From Pagrus major (Eukaryota; Chordata; Actinopteri; Spariformes; Sparidae): a DNA stretch of 64,000 nucleotides. The position numbers were made by a program, and so were the translations under genes. This document shows, piece after piece, positions 1 through 10,110 of this stretch (positions are counted from its first letter, which is position 1; every line of letters begins with the position of its first letter). The notes below the pieces were generated by a model. It did not search any database. It was given only the letters and a program-made list of their open reading frames with translations, and was not told the DNA's origin. The stretch lies in assembly GCF_040436345.1 (NCBI RefSeq), contig NC_133225.1, forward strand, positions 21,742,040-21,806,039, given 5' to 3'.

Positions 1-111
1 CAAGAGGAAGTGAAGGCTCACTTTTCAAAGTGTTTGTTTCTGTAATACTCATTTTGACCACAAGAGGCTGAAGTGCACGACTAATCATGTCCTAAATAAG
101 ATTTATGAATC

Positions 112-540
112 ATGGTTACAGATTATTTCCATGGTTACAGATGTGTCTCCATGGTTACAGACGTGTTTCCATAACCACAGCCCCCCGCCCCCGCCACACA
201 AAGTGCCCACAAGGACAAAGGGGAAGGAGAAGGAACAGAAGCACATCAGGGGAGCACTTAAAGCCTGTGGCTCTCCAAACTGGACCTCTGTCAAAACCTC
301 TAAAAAGATCCAGAGCAGACAGTTCTGCTCTTTATGCTGTTCAATACAGCCAGGACTGCACAGATTTGTACATTGTCTTCATGGTTACAGACGTGTGTCG
401 CCATGGTTACAGGTGTGTCGCCATGGTTGTGTCCATGGTTACAGCTGTGTGGCCATGGTTACAGACGTGTGGCCATGGTTACAGACGTGTGTCTCCATGG
501 TTACAAGCAGGTGTCCGGGTCCTCCATGGTCCATGGAAAC
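112..540. repeat. Degenerate minisatellite with CCATGGTTACAG core, two blocks
   Basis: A roughly 19-22 bp unit with the core CCATGGTTACAG followed by ACGTGTGT-like sequence is repeated about three times at 112-178 and about seven times at 378-515. A nearly unrelated ~200 bp stretch separates the blocks. Because the array has no stops in several frames, it produces repetitive open frames (HGYRRV, MVTDV type) on the plus strand. These are composition artefacts, not genes. Confidence 0.85.
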
Positions 541-2321
541 AAGTGTTTTTGTTCCCCACTCAGTTCCACACATGAAAATAAATCAATCAATCAATCAATC
601 AATCATGGATCACCAGAAAAAAAAAAAAAAAATCTCATTTGCCCCTCAGGGCTTCTGTACTTTTGGCTACAAAAGGGGTCAATTATTTTAATTGAAATGT
701 ACTTTTCTTCAACATTACGCACGCACCCTTTGCTCCTATTCACTACTGTACTAATATTGCACAGAGCCACCTATCCACAGAGCTGAGTCACTCCACCCAG
801 TGTTGCCAAGTTCATTTTAGACCACAAAAATCCCCCAAAAAAGGTGGAATCACCTCAAGTTCATTTAATGACAAAAGAAAAAAAGAAAGGTGCAATGAGT
901 GGTGGAGTAGCTGAATTTTGAGAATTTTTATTGTTGATATAAGCGTACCTTTTCCTCATTATCTTAATCAAAATCTTTTTTTTCCTACTAAAAAAAAAAT
1001 AAATAAAAAAAAAGGCAATTTTCCTTTAAAGAAGCTTTGAAGCTTTTTATTTTTACTACAGACCTAATGTGGAAAAAGCCATTTCTATCGATAGTGTTTA
1101 TTTATTTGGGGAATTTTAAGGCAAAGTTTAAATTGACGCCCATGTTTCCTACACGTGTATGGACATTTAGGAGCAGGGGCCAAAGATATTCCACCGATAC
1201 AAGGTTTGTATGGAAATTATCAGTGAGTTTAAGAATGAAGACAGCATTCACCTGGACCTCTATCCTTTACATTTATTCATGATCCCAATGAGACATAATT
1301 TCATTTTCCCTTGCATGATTTTGGATCCCACCAGACTTCTTGTAAGACCCGCTCTGCGTTTATTGTTTTCAAAGCATCAATGGCTTTTTGGTCCTTGGTC
1401 CACGGTCCACGTAATCCTCGCTAATTATATTTTTCAAATTTTTAACAGGACAAGGCGAGAAAGGTGGTGGAGTTCAATTGATAGGTGCCTTCTTCCCATC
1501 GACAAAAAAAATCTGACAAAGAGCCACAAGCCTAGAGACACTTTGACAGTGAAGCCCGGGAGGATGAGTGACCCAGAGAGGTACAGCAGAAGGGAAACTA
1601 CAGCTCATTTACCGCCATATCAGAACTGCAAGAAAAACAGAAAGAGCTAGAGCTACTGTTTGAGTTAACAGTTTGAATCAAGTGTAGAGAGCGCAACAAA
1701 CAAAGCCAACCAATCACAGGAGGAGTAGGGCGGTCCTTTCAAGAAGTCTGCTGGGATCCATATTAACAAATCAGGAAACATAAAATCCAGAGGCACTCTA
1801 ATCTCTATCATATCGAACAGTATGAAAAAACAGGAGATTCTCACATTGACCCAACTACAAGGAAGCAATACCAAGAAAGCAGCAAGAACAACCAGGAAAG
1901 TAATAACTTGTTTTAATTTTACCTTGTTTCCCCACTTTTGATGGTGCCAACTACAAAGTTAGAAGATGGTTAGTTTCAAAACGCTTCAGATTACAGCCTG
2001 CAAATAACGTCATACTTTACTTTGTGATCTGCCTACCTTAAAAATGTTGGTAACTAGGTACTGCTTTATTTTACAGCTTGCATACCCTGTTACTACACTA
2101 TATAACTACAAATGTAATGTATTTTATTGCTAACCTATATCCAATAATTACATTACAATTGCAGGCTGTAATCTAAAGCGCTGCCTGTGTCTCTTACAGA
2201 ATATTTTATCCACCCAATTTACATATCTGACATGGCAAGAATATTAAAAAAAGCCTTATAATAGTGTCAGCAAGTCCTGTCATCACCTGTAAGTTAAAGT
2301 TTGGTGCTGTTAAAGCTTTTT
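541..2321. other. Intergenic DNA, no recognisable gene
   Basis: This stretch holds an (AATC)n run at 581-604 and several poly-A/T runs (about 616-632 and 990-1012). Around 1450-1900 there is a weakly coding-looking stretch with many stops that I could not assign to any family. I see no splice-supported gene. Confidence 0.5.
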
Positions 2322-3443
2322 CTAGGGGCGACATCTGACACGAGGATCATGTGATCTGTGCCACATGAGATACATCTGAGCTGGAAGGAACCTGTGTACC
2401 AGTAAAATGTCCTGATAATAGCAAGAGTCATATGCATCTAGTGTGCTGGAGGGGATGGAAACTCCCAATACCTTCACACCGATATGGGACATGGGACGGA
2501 GTCCTGCTTTGGCCAGACACATCCCCATGTAAACATCATCAATGGGTAGAATGGCGATGGACTTGGACATACTGTATATGACCGAAGCTGAATAACCAGA
2601 CAACAGATAGCCCCCACCACTCAAGTAGGGAGGATATAATTCTGACTCATGTAGCTGAACTGGGACAAAATACTTACTCCATGGTTCTCTAATCGGCGCC
2701 AGACCCTCCATGAGATGACCAGCAAAGAGGTGCTTTTTTCCATTATTGTCCTTGAGGCTTTGGAGATACTCAACCATGTTGCCTGTGTTGGCAAAGACGT
2801 CATCATCTCCATTGAACAAGAAGCGAGTGTTTGGACAGTTTCTCTCCATCCATTCCAGGAAGAGTATCTGCTTCAAGGTGAGGTTGTAGAATGTGTCGCT
2901 AAAGTCCCACTGGAGGATATCATTGTGCTCACGTTGCTCGAACTCCAGTAGTTTGTTCAGTCTTTCTTTCTCAAAACCAGAATCCATTGTTCCTGAGATG
3001 AAGATCCTCCGGATCCACACACCATTGTGTAACCTCTCTTTAGCCCAGGTTTTGCGCAGCACCTCTCTGCGGTCGTAATTCACAGGAGAGCTTTTGATGA
3101 CCAGAAGAAGGAAGACTTCTGCTGATTTCTCAGCTCCTCCACATTTGTCAGGAATGTCCAAAAGCATGGGGAAATGGCGACAGTGTCGATAGTACAGAAA
3201 GTCTTTTATATTACCGGGAAGAGAGCTGAAGCCGGTGACGTTGGCAGCAGACGTGTTTTGTTGACATGTTTTCCAGGAGTACACATAGGAGTTGTTTTTG
3301 GAAGATGGCATCTTGTGACCGTCATCTTTTCTCACATATTCTACGCTTTCGACGTCTTCAGGGTCTTTATGAAGGTAAAAGAAAGTAATCAGTCCAACAG
3401 TTCCCAACAGCAACAAGAAACTGAAAGATGCTTTTCCCGTCAT
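2322..3443 (-). CDS. Beta-1,3-N-acetylglucosaminyltransferase, b3gnt3-like (tandem copy 1)
   Basis: A single coding exon encodes a type II Golgi membrane glycosyltransferase of 373 aa (family GT31). Human B3GNT3, from which I recognise it, is 372 aa and adds GlcNAc in beta-1,3 linkage to extend O-glycan or lactosamine chains. The ATG at 3443 is chosen because a good splice acceptor (ctcactgcag) lies 8 bases upstream, so the earlier in-frame extension is intron and the 5'UTR is split. A signal anchor spans residues ~5-25 (SFLLLLGTVGLITFFYL). N-glycosylation sequons lie near residues 51-70. Family motifs follow: FLYYRHCRHFPM, LLLVIKSSP, RREVLRKTW, the metal-binding FNGDDDVF near residue 210 and IDDVYMGMC near 299. 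One oddity is YPPYLSGGGY near residue 272, where copy 2 and human B3GNT3 have YPPYCGGGGF, so a normally conserved cysteine is lost. Residues ~48-244 are almost identical to copy 2 at 13.8-15.0 kb. The exact paralogue within the B3GNT family is inferred. Confidence 0.88.
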   Translation of the reverse strand: MTGKASFSFLLLLGTVGLITFFYLHKDPEDVESVEYVRKDDGHKMPSSKNNSYVYSWKTCQQNTSAANVTGFSSLPGNIKDFLYYRHCRHFPMLLDIPDKCGGAEKSAEVFLLLVIKSSPVNYDRREVLRKTWAKERLHNGVWIRRIFISGTMDSGFEKERLNKLLEFEQREHNDILQWDFSDTFYNLTLKQILFLEWMERNCPNTRFLFNGDDDVFANTGNMVEYLQSLKDNNGKKHLFAGHLMEGLAPIREPWSKYFVPVQLHESELYPPYLSGGGYLLSGYSASVIYSMSKSIAILPIDDVYMGMCLAKAGLRPMSHIGVKVLGVSIPSSTLDAYDSCYYQDILLVHRFLPAQMYLMWHRSHDPRVRCRP

Positions 3444-3451
3444 TAATACTC

Positions 3452-4139
3452 TGCAGTGAGAAAAAAACAAAAAAAAACAAGTTTTTCATCAACACATCGG
3501 TCAGAATTAAATTCAAATATTAAAAAGGATTGGCTAGTTCCTAAAGTGTCTCACTCTAAGGTATGTGTGGAAACAAGCACTATGTAGTACAATAATATTG
3601 TTACACCTTTTCCTTGCAGTAGCCATAATGTAAATACCCTCATATGAAATCATACGGTTTACTTTGAAACTCCCAAACCCAGCCCACAGAGCAGTGTGTG
3701 TCATGGTCCATTCTCATGAATCTTATGGAGTTGTTTCCTCACAATAAATTATCTCGTTAAAATTATCTCATCTCAGGAAAACAAATCAAATTTAACTTGT
3801 CATTTCGGGAAAACTGAGGACATAACTAATTTGACCCATGACCGTTTAGGGCTTCCAGACTTAAAAAGTACTTCAGGTCAATAAACCTTGGTTATTATTA
3901 AAGGTAACCTACATTAGGAGAAAACAAAATAATGCTGTTGGACAAATGAGTGCATTTTTAAGTTAATGTGGATGCACTTTCTTTCCTTTGTGATTTTAAT
4001 ATCTAGCAGGGGCCTCAGATTTAAGTGACTGGAGACTTCTGGATCACTGCAAGGCTTTGGTAAACTTAAAATGGTAACGCTTTATATTAAAAAAGGTAAG
4101 AGGCGGGTAAATAGGCCCTCATAGGTCCTTATAAGATGT
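3452..4139. other. Upstream region / 5'UTR intron of b3gnt copy 1
   Basis: This follows the acceptor at ~3452 on the minus strand. The first ~40 bases resemble the matching region upstream of copy 2 (both contain a TTTTC-TATCAA-ACATCG-like string), so the duplication included the intron. The non-coding first exon and promoter could not be located. Confidence 0.45.
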
Positions 4140-5180
4140 TTATTAGGATTATAAGATAAGATGTTCCTTTATTGATCCCCTTGGGAGAAATTTGCAGGTA
4201 ACACAGCAGAACAGAGGGGAATAGTAGCAGCACAAGAGTAAGTCTCAAAAAATAGAGACAATAATAAAAGAATATTTGAGGAATAAAATAACAATTTGAA
4301 TAGAAAATATAATAAAAACTCTTAGAATAAAGATAAACATACTATATACAGTAACTGTCTTGTATGTACCTAACTTGAGCAATATATGATAAGAGTGACC
4401 TTGCAAATGTGCAGGGTTCCTGAGATAATAAATAACAACAATGTGCGATGTGCAGGGTTCCTGAGATAATAAAAAACACCAGAACAGAAAACAGTCAGTC
4501 TTTGTGACATAAAGTGTATGGTTGTGTCCTTAGTCAGTGGAGAAATGAGGTGTCGGGAGCTGTGGTGGTGGTGTTGTGTAGTCTGATCGCTGATGGTATG
4601 AAAGAGCCCCCCAAGCACTTTGAGGCACGTGGTTGGATGAGTCTGTGGCTGAACATGCTCCTGAGTTGCCTCAGCTCAGCGTAGAGAGGGTGAGAGGGAC
4701 TGTTCATTATAGCTTGCAGCTTTCCTCTCATCCTCCTCTTTTCATGACATGTGACGTTAGAGCCACAGGTCTGAAGTCATTTGGAGCACTGGGGCGTCCC
4801 TTCTTTGGCACTGGGACAATGCAGGATGTCTTCACCTTTTTGTAGCACCTTTTTCAGCCTCAGGCAGAGGCCAAAAAGATGCGTGAACACTCCTGCCAGC
4901 TGCTCTGCACAGACCTTGAGCACCCTCGGGCTGATGTTGTCCGGTCCTCTGGCCTTGTTGGTCCTTTGATGGTTGGGGTTGTTGTTGTTGTTGTTGTTGT
5001 TGTTGTTGGGGGGGTTTGGATAGTTGTGGATGTGGTGAGGGGATGACTGCTCTCTGGTCTGGACAGAGACCTGAGAGAGGGAGAGGGTGGTGGTGTTGGG
5101 AGGGGAGGCGCAGAAGCTGTCATGCCGGGTCTTGTGATGCGGCAGAGAGGTGGGCAGTGCGGGAGGGGGAGGGGGGTGTA
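4140..5180 (-). mobile_element. Truncated non-LTR retrotransposon (LINE) with reverse-transcriptase remnants
   Basis: Read on the minus strand, ~4780-5000 encodes KARGPDNISPRVLKVCAEQL, the conserved RT motif (K.GPD.I..RVLK.CA..L) of fish Rex1/Jockey-type LINEs. Residues at ~4620-4730, including HPLYAEL and RLIQPRASK with SFIPSAIRL, match the usual LINE C-terminus. The two pieces are adjacent although several hundred codons should lie between them, so the copy has a large internal deletion. The 3' tail is near 4150-4190 (cctttattgatccccttggg), a common fish LINE end. Confidence 0.75.
4979..5007. repeat. (GTT)n microsatellite inside the LINE remnant
   Basis: About nine uninterrupted GTT units followed by a G run. 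It produces an asparagine/threonine run in the decayed LINE frame. Confidence 0.9.
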
Positions 5181-6360
5181 AGCCTGGCAACAGGTGGTGA
5201 GTCAAATCTGTTAAAAAACAGGTTTAGCTCCTCCTTTAGATCCTCCTGCCCTTTTCATGCCTGTGATGTTTCTCACCCCCGCCCACACCTCTCGGGGGTC
5301 GTTCTGCTGCACTCTCCCGTCGATTCTTCCTTCTTGTAGAAGGCTTTAGCCCTCCTCAGTTCCCTCCTCAGCTCTTTCTGAATTCAAGTCAGGCTTAAGA
5401 TAGTTACACGTTTTGTTCAACGACAAACACATCATTAAATGTCAAATAATTAAAAAAATAAAGCACTCACGTGTCTTAAAAGTGGCAAAATAAGAACAAT
5501 TTAAATGACATTAAACGTCAAACCGAACACAGAGACTAATCTACACACTAGTCTGTCTTTACAGGCCGACTTTAGCTGCAAAATATTCCAACTCTTACTT
5601 TACAACTTGTAGGTTGAGCAATTTAATGAAAATGTGAATAGTAATTGTGAAGTAAGACACTTAGTCGACGTTTAAGTCATGCAACCGCGATGTAGTGTAC
5701 ATTACATAGCCTAACAATAGCTTTTTACTTCTAGAGATTTCATTTACGCTTCGAAAATCACAAAAGTGGTGTTCATCTGTGAAGATTATCTTGCTGAAAA
5801 AAAGTCTAAGCATCATAAACTTTTTTTGTCGCAGAGTTTATATTTGGCGATATTCCAAAATCCAATTCAGAAATCCCAGAAGCTTTTTGACAAGGGAACC
5901 AGGGCGATGCTAACTTCCGGGTTAGCCTACAAAAATAAGTCATTGCTACACCCCTCTATGAGCTGAAGATTGTGGATTAAAGCCTGATGAGTTTCTTATA
6001 CTTGTTTATAATAGCAGTACAAACACATTTTTGTCAGTTTATTAAGATTAATAAATAGACTATACATTTATTAGCAGTTAACTATGCACTTAAACAGATA
6101 AGAGTACATTATTTACACTCCTCACAGGCTGCATGCATGCACTAAGATGCATGCGCACTAGCCCCTAGTCAACTAGGCCCATCTTGATTTATTGGGTTAA
6201 AAAAAAGGTGCACAAGCTTTTTGAAATTTGTTTTGTTGCTGATGTAAAAATAATTCATGCTATGAAATACAAAATTCTACATTTGGTTTTTACAGCCTAA
6301 AAATTAAATTCCAAGGTCCAATCAATCTTAACTGCGGAAGCCCTAAAGGGCCATGCATTC
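5181..6360. other. Intergenic DNA, no recognisable gene
   Basis: AT-rich DNA without splice-supported coding sequence. Short open frames here have no recognisable motif. No tRNA or other RNA gene seen. Confidence 0.5.
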
Positions 6361-6374
6361 ATACATTTTATTTC

Positions 6375-6560
6375 CTCCGTTTTCCCGTGATAACGAGTTA
6401 ATTTCATTTGTTTTCTCGAGATCTCGAGTTATTATCTCGAAATAACAACTGCTGTTTTCCCGAGATAACGGGATAATTTTCTCGAGATCTCGAGATAACG
6501 AAACTTTGTTTTCCCGAGATAACGATATAATTAATTCGAGATCTCGAGATAATGACGGCG
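6375..6560. repeat. Cluster of CTCGAGATCTCGAG palindromes
   Basis: The 14-bp palindrome CTCGAGATCTCGAG is present at 6415-6428 and 6481-6494, with a one-base variant at 6535-6548. They are embedded in repeats of the type TTTTCCCGAGATAACG. The region adjoins an integrase-like transposon fragment in the same remnant and is likely part of a mobile element. Confidence 0.75.
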
Positions 6561-6569
6561 ATATGATAG

Positions 6570-6790
6570 GCCTGAGATTATGGAGATGCCTGGGACCTCG
6601 TAGCTGGTCAGCTATGTAGTTAACAACAACATCGGGCTCACTTAGATTGCGCCGCCGATATAGCTTAAGCCTTGCTAACCGTCTTTTTAGATTACGCACA
6701 CTAATGTGTATATTATCTGTAATAGCAAGTCATAATGCTATTTCAGCCTGTGTCAGGCCTTGATTGAAAAGATATGTGACTCCCCGAAGA
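6570..6790 (-). mobile_element. Fragment of an integrase-core-type transposon ORF
   Basis: The minus strand reads GLTQAEIAL, a stop, then LAITDNIHISVRNLKRRLAR followed by LKLYRRRNLSEPDVVVNYI. This resembles the N-terminal helix-turn-helix of fish integrase-core (rve) domain transposon proteins. They share an R.LKR.L...LYRRKN.S pattern ahead of the catalytic domain. The internal stop and the absence of a catalytic domain show that it is dead. The family assignment is from memory of the pattern. Confidence 0.5.
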
Positions 6791-7810
6791 GTACAGTGGG
6801 CATTGAAGTCTCCACACCAAATGTGTCTTGTGTCTGCCCTTCCTGATATCTCCTGAAATATTTGCATTGTTCATTGCTTGCAAGGGTTGTAAAAAATTGA
6901 CGACTTTAACATCTCCTATGGGACTACACATTTCTGTCACTATGCGTTCATACTCATTTGATACATTCATTCCTCTAGAAGCTACAGTGTCCTTAATAAA
7001 TGTTAAACATCCTCCACCTTGCCTTCCAAATATGTCATACACTGAGCAAAAATATAAACGCAACACTTTTGTTTTTGCTCCCATTTTTCATGAGCTGAAC
7101 TCAAAGATCTAAAACATTTTCTGTACTAACTCGATACCGACTGGTTTTCTGACCCCCCCCCCCAATAAAGCAAAACTGCACATTTCAGAGTGGCCTTTTA
7201 TTGTGGCCAGCCTAAGTCACACCTGTGCAATATTCATGCTGTCTAATCAGCATCTTGATATGCCACACCTGTGAGGTGGGATGGATTATCTTGGCAAAGG
7301 AGAAGTGCTCACTAACACAGATTTGTGAACAGTATTTGACAGAAATGGTTCTTTTGTGTATACAGAAAATGTTTTAGATCTTTGAGTTCAGCTCATGAAA
7401 AATGGGAGCAAAAACAAAAGTGTTGCGCTTAAAATTTTCAGCGTATGTACAGAACTATATCCTGTCTTGACAAAGTCAAAGTGTGGTCTCAACCACGTTT
7501 CTTGTATGCCAATAACATCAGGTACCACTTTCAGAACAGCCACAACTTTCTTGAACTCTTACTTGATTGGCAATTAAGCTTCTGGCATTCCATTTCAGGA
7601 CATGGATTAACATAAGGATGATACTAATTATAAACCCCAGGATCTCTATAGCTGCCACAACAATGGTCTTGATTCTATCACTTTTTTTTTTTTTTTTTTT
7701 TGCAACATCCACAGTCTTGCAGCTGAAAGCAACAAAGCTAATTATGTCCACAATCAGTGTGTCTTCATTAATCTCCTCTATGTATGGATTTGGTGCAGGA
7801 AACAAGCTCT
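6791..7810 (-). mobile_element. I/Jockey-like LINE endonuclease remnant, split by a MITE
   Basis: On the minus strand ~7444-7610 begins LKWNARSLIAN and, after a frameshift, reads into sequence like VIGIQETWLRP with the usual Q-E-T-W-L. This is the start of an apurinic endonuclease domain in a LINE ORF2. The domain continues at 6791-7039 (GGGCLTFIKD, WCGDFNAHCTL with frame changes). The two halves flank the inverted-repeat element at 7040-7443. Upstream (7620-7810) there is decayed coding sequence that could be the end of ORF1, containing a poly-A/T run at 7681-7700. Confidence 0.65.
7040..7443. mobile_element. Tc1/mariner-type MITE with ~85 bp inverted repeats
   Basis: Both ends carry the same ~85 bp sequence in inverted orientation: cactgagcaaaaatataaac at 7040 and its complement ending at 7443. 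The inverted arms contain TTTTGCTCCCATTTTTCATG and GAGTTCAGCTCATG. The element is flanked by TA on both sides. The interior matches a well-known short fish repeat (CACACCTGTGAGGTGGGATG and similar). It has no coding capacity. Confidence 0.88.
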
Positions 7811-9845
7811 TTTCGTCGGTTCTCAGACTCCCTTGCGCTATTTATCACATGCACAGCACTGGGTCTGGGTAGCACACTTCCCTTTACTTTTTTTAACTGC
7901 GTCGGCATGAGACACCTGGTTTGTTAATTTAGATTTTTTCACCTCTCTGGCTTGCCTATAAATGCAGCAAGCTACATATAGAATAATGATCTTTTTCAAA
8001 GAAGTTCACAAAAATATGAAGCACACAGTGAAATAAATTCAGCAGTAAATACCTGAACATATTCGCGTTGACGTTCACCTGACAGAGGCTCAATCAAGGT
8101 GCACCTGGGGAGTAGCGGGCAGCAGGTGGGCTGAGACAAAAAGGCTTCTTCTTCTTCTTCTCTAATTAACTGGCGGATCGCAAACCAACGTGTAAAGGTG
8201 CGTGCCGCCACCTACTGTACCGGAGTGTGCAGCTTCAGGGCTTCATGTAGCCTACTTCAGGTTACATTCTACAAGTAAATGATTAATCCAGACAGCAATC
8301 AGAATATAAAACGCTTTGGGGGAAAAAAGGGAAAAGTCACCCTTTAAAATTGATTTTTCATATTTCTATATTTTTATTTCTTGAACTGCTCTTAGTCTAT
8401 TTATCTGTTGTTTTTATTCCTTTCGTGTTTACTGGTACGTCCTTTGCTGCTTTTATTTCTTTATTTTTAATCTTGTCTTCTTACCATCCGTTATCGATTT
8501 TATTCTTTTTTTTTTGCATTACTCTTTTTTGTGTGATTTTGCCTGTTTTATCACTTTTATTCCTTTTACTTATGGTTAATCATATTGACTTTTTGTGTTC
8601 TTACATTTTCTGCTCTGCCTTCTTGTTTTAACTCATCTTAGACTGAACTTCCTTGTGTTTGGCTCAACTGTTGAGTGTTTATGCTGTAATATTGTTTCCT
8701 GCTTTTGCTTTTTTGTCAAAGTACTTTGTAATATCTGTCGTATCTCTACTTTACTACTGAATTAAGCAGAGGTTGCTGAATTGAATCTGAATAATATGGA
8801 CCACACATAGACACGTCTGTCTCTTGCTGAGTGCGAATTTAATGAATACAAACTTCCTCCGCCCTACCCATAATACCTTTCCACATTCCTATAGGGCGTG
8901 TTACTCATGGACATGACAATATCTGTTTTGAAAGGTGCTATATAAGCAAAGTGTATATTATTATTATTTGTATTATGGTTTTCTTTGTCAATGAAAAAGC
9001 CTGCAGAGCCTGCCTGTGTCATACTAATGTTAGTATAACATATTTTGCACATATAACATATAGCATGTTTACCCTTGGTGACAGATGTTCTTCTTGTTTT
9101 GGGACGGGGTGGCTCTCTTATGTACACGGCATTCCTGGTACGTAAAGCAGCTACAAGTCACTTGCCCCTGTCGACAAAAGCTGCACGAGCACCACCATCT
9201 TGTGTCATAAGGATCTTTATCTGGCTTTGTGTGCATTTGTTTCTTAAGTGAGTGAAACACAGACACAATGTTGTTTTGATTTTTCCTTTTTAAACAGCTC
9301 TTTGCAGAATGCATGGCAATGAGGTGCCGTACCACCAGACTATAGAACAGCTTCTTTCCTCCGGTGGTGAAAGCCCTCAATTCATCCTCAGCACTCCGCC
9401 ATAAATAATGGTTTTAATTTTGTGACTTATCTTACACCCAATTGTCAAACTGATGGTTTCCTTTGCTTATGTAGGTCATATAGAGGCATCAGTATTAAAT
9501 TGAGACTGATTTATAAAGTACGTTTAACCCCGTGTCTAACCCCATAGAAAGATGTTTTATTGCTTATTGCCCTTACTTGAAATGATAATTTTACAGACAT
9601 CACAACTAGCAGTATTTTCAGCTTTCTTTGTGAAATGAAACCACACTTTGTTTCTTCCTCTACACCGTCTTGTTGCATGTTTCAGCAGCATAGATGATGC
9701 CAGCACCAGTAAACGTAATTCATAAACTCTGAGGATTAAGATTCTGATGGATCAGACAATTTGGGAGCTGGGACTGGTTCTCAATTTGCAGCTTCATTCT
9801 CTAATGACAAGATGACGTACAAAGACGAGGGAAATTACAACCTCC
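7811..9845. other. Intergenic DNA with LINE tail and possible transposase relic
   Basis: At 8928-8977 the string gaaaggtgctatataagcaa followed by ATT repeats is a typical fish LINE 3' terminus. At 9060-9390 the minus strand has a frameshifted Cys-rich open stretch with KKLFYSLVVRHLIA and CYMCKICYTN. It may be the C-terminal end of a piggyBac-like transposase, but I am not sure. No host gene seen. Confidence 0.4.
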
Positions 9846-10110
9846 TTTTCCAAAAAAGTAGGGACACCGTAAAACATAAATTCAACAATTTGATGGCAAC
9901 AACACGTCTCAAACAATTTGGGACAGGGGCAACAAAAGACTGGGAAAGTTGTGGAATGATCCAAAAACACCTGTTCGGAACATTACACAGGTAAGCAGGT
10001 TCATTGGTAACAGGCGATAGTGTCCTGATTGGGTATGAAAGGGGTGTCCTCGAAGGGCTCAGTCGTTCACAAGTGAGGATGGGGGAGGTTCACTCCTTTG
10101 TGAAACTTAT
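9846..10110 (+). mobile_element. Short non-autonomous DNA transposon relic
   Basis: Contains the recognisable fish repeat core AAAAGACTGGGAAAGTTGTG followed by CCAAAAACACCTGTTCGGAA and GGCTCAGTCGTTCACAAG. This is a common interspersed teleost DNA element. Only one terminus (near TTTTCCAAAAAAGTAGGGAC) is clear. Confidence 0.65.

Noticed and set aside
378-515. CRISPR-like look of regularly repeated CATGGTTACAG units
   Set aside because: Spacers are only ~8-10 bases and related to each other, and the genome is eukaryotic. It is a minisatellite.
105-786. Three overlapping plus-strand open frames of 150-186 codons
   Set aside because: They are produced by the CCATGGTTACAG minisatellite, repeat the same short peptide in each frame and have no domain.
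1210-1650. Open frame of 146 codons on the plus strand
   Set aside because: No recognisable motif, no splice support and biased composition. Other frames nearby look equally coding.
9069-9380. Cys-rich minus-strand open frame as a host gene
   Set aside because: It needs a frameshift and resembles a transposase C-terminus more than any host protein I know. Too weak to list as a gene.
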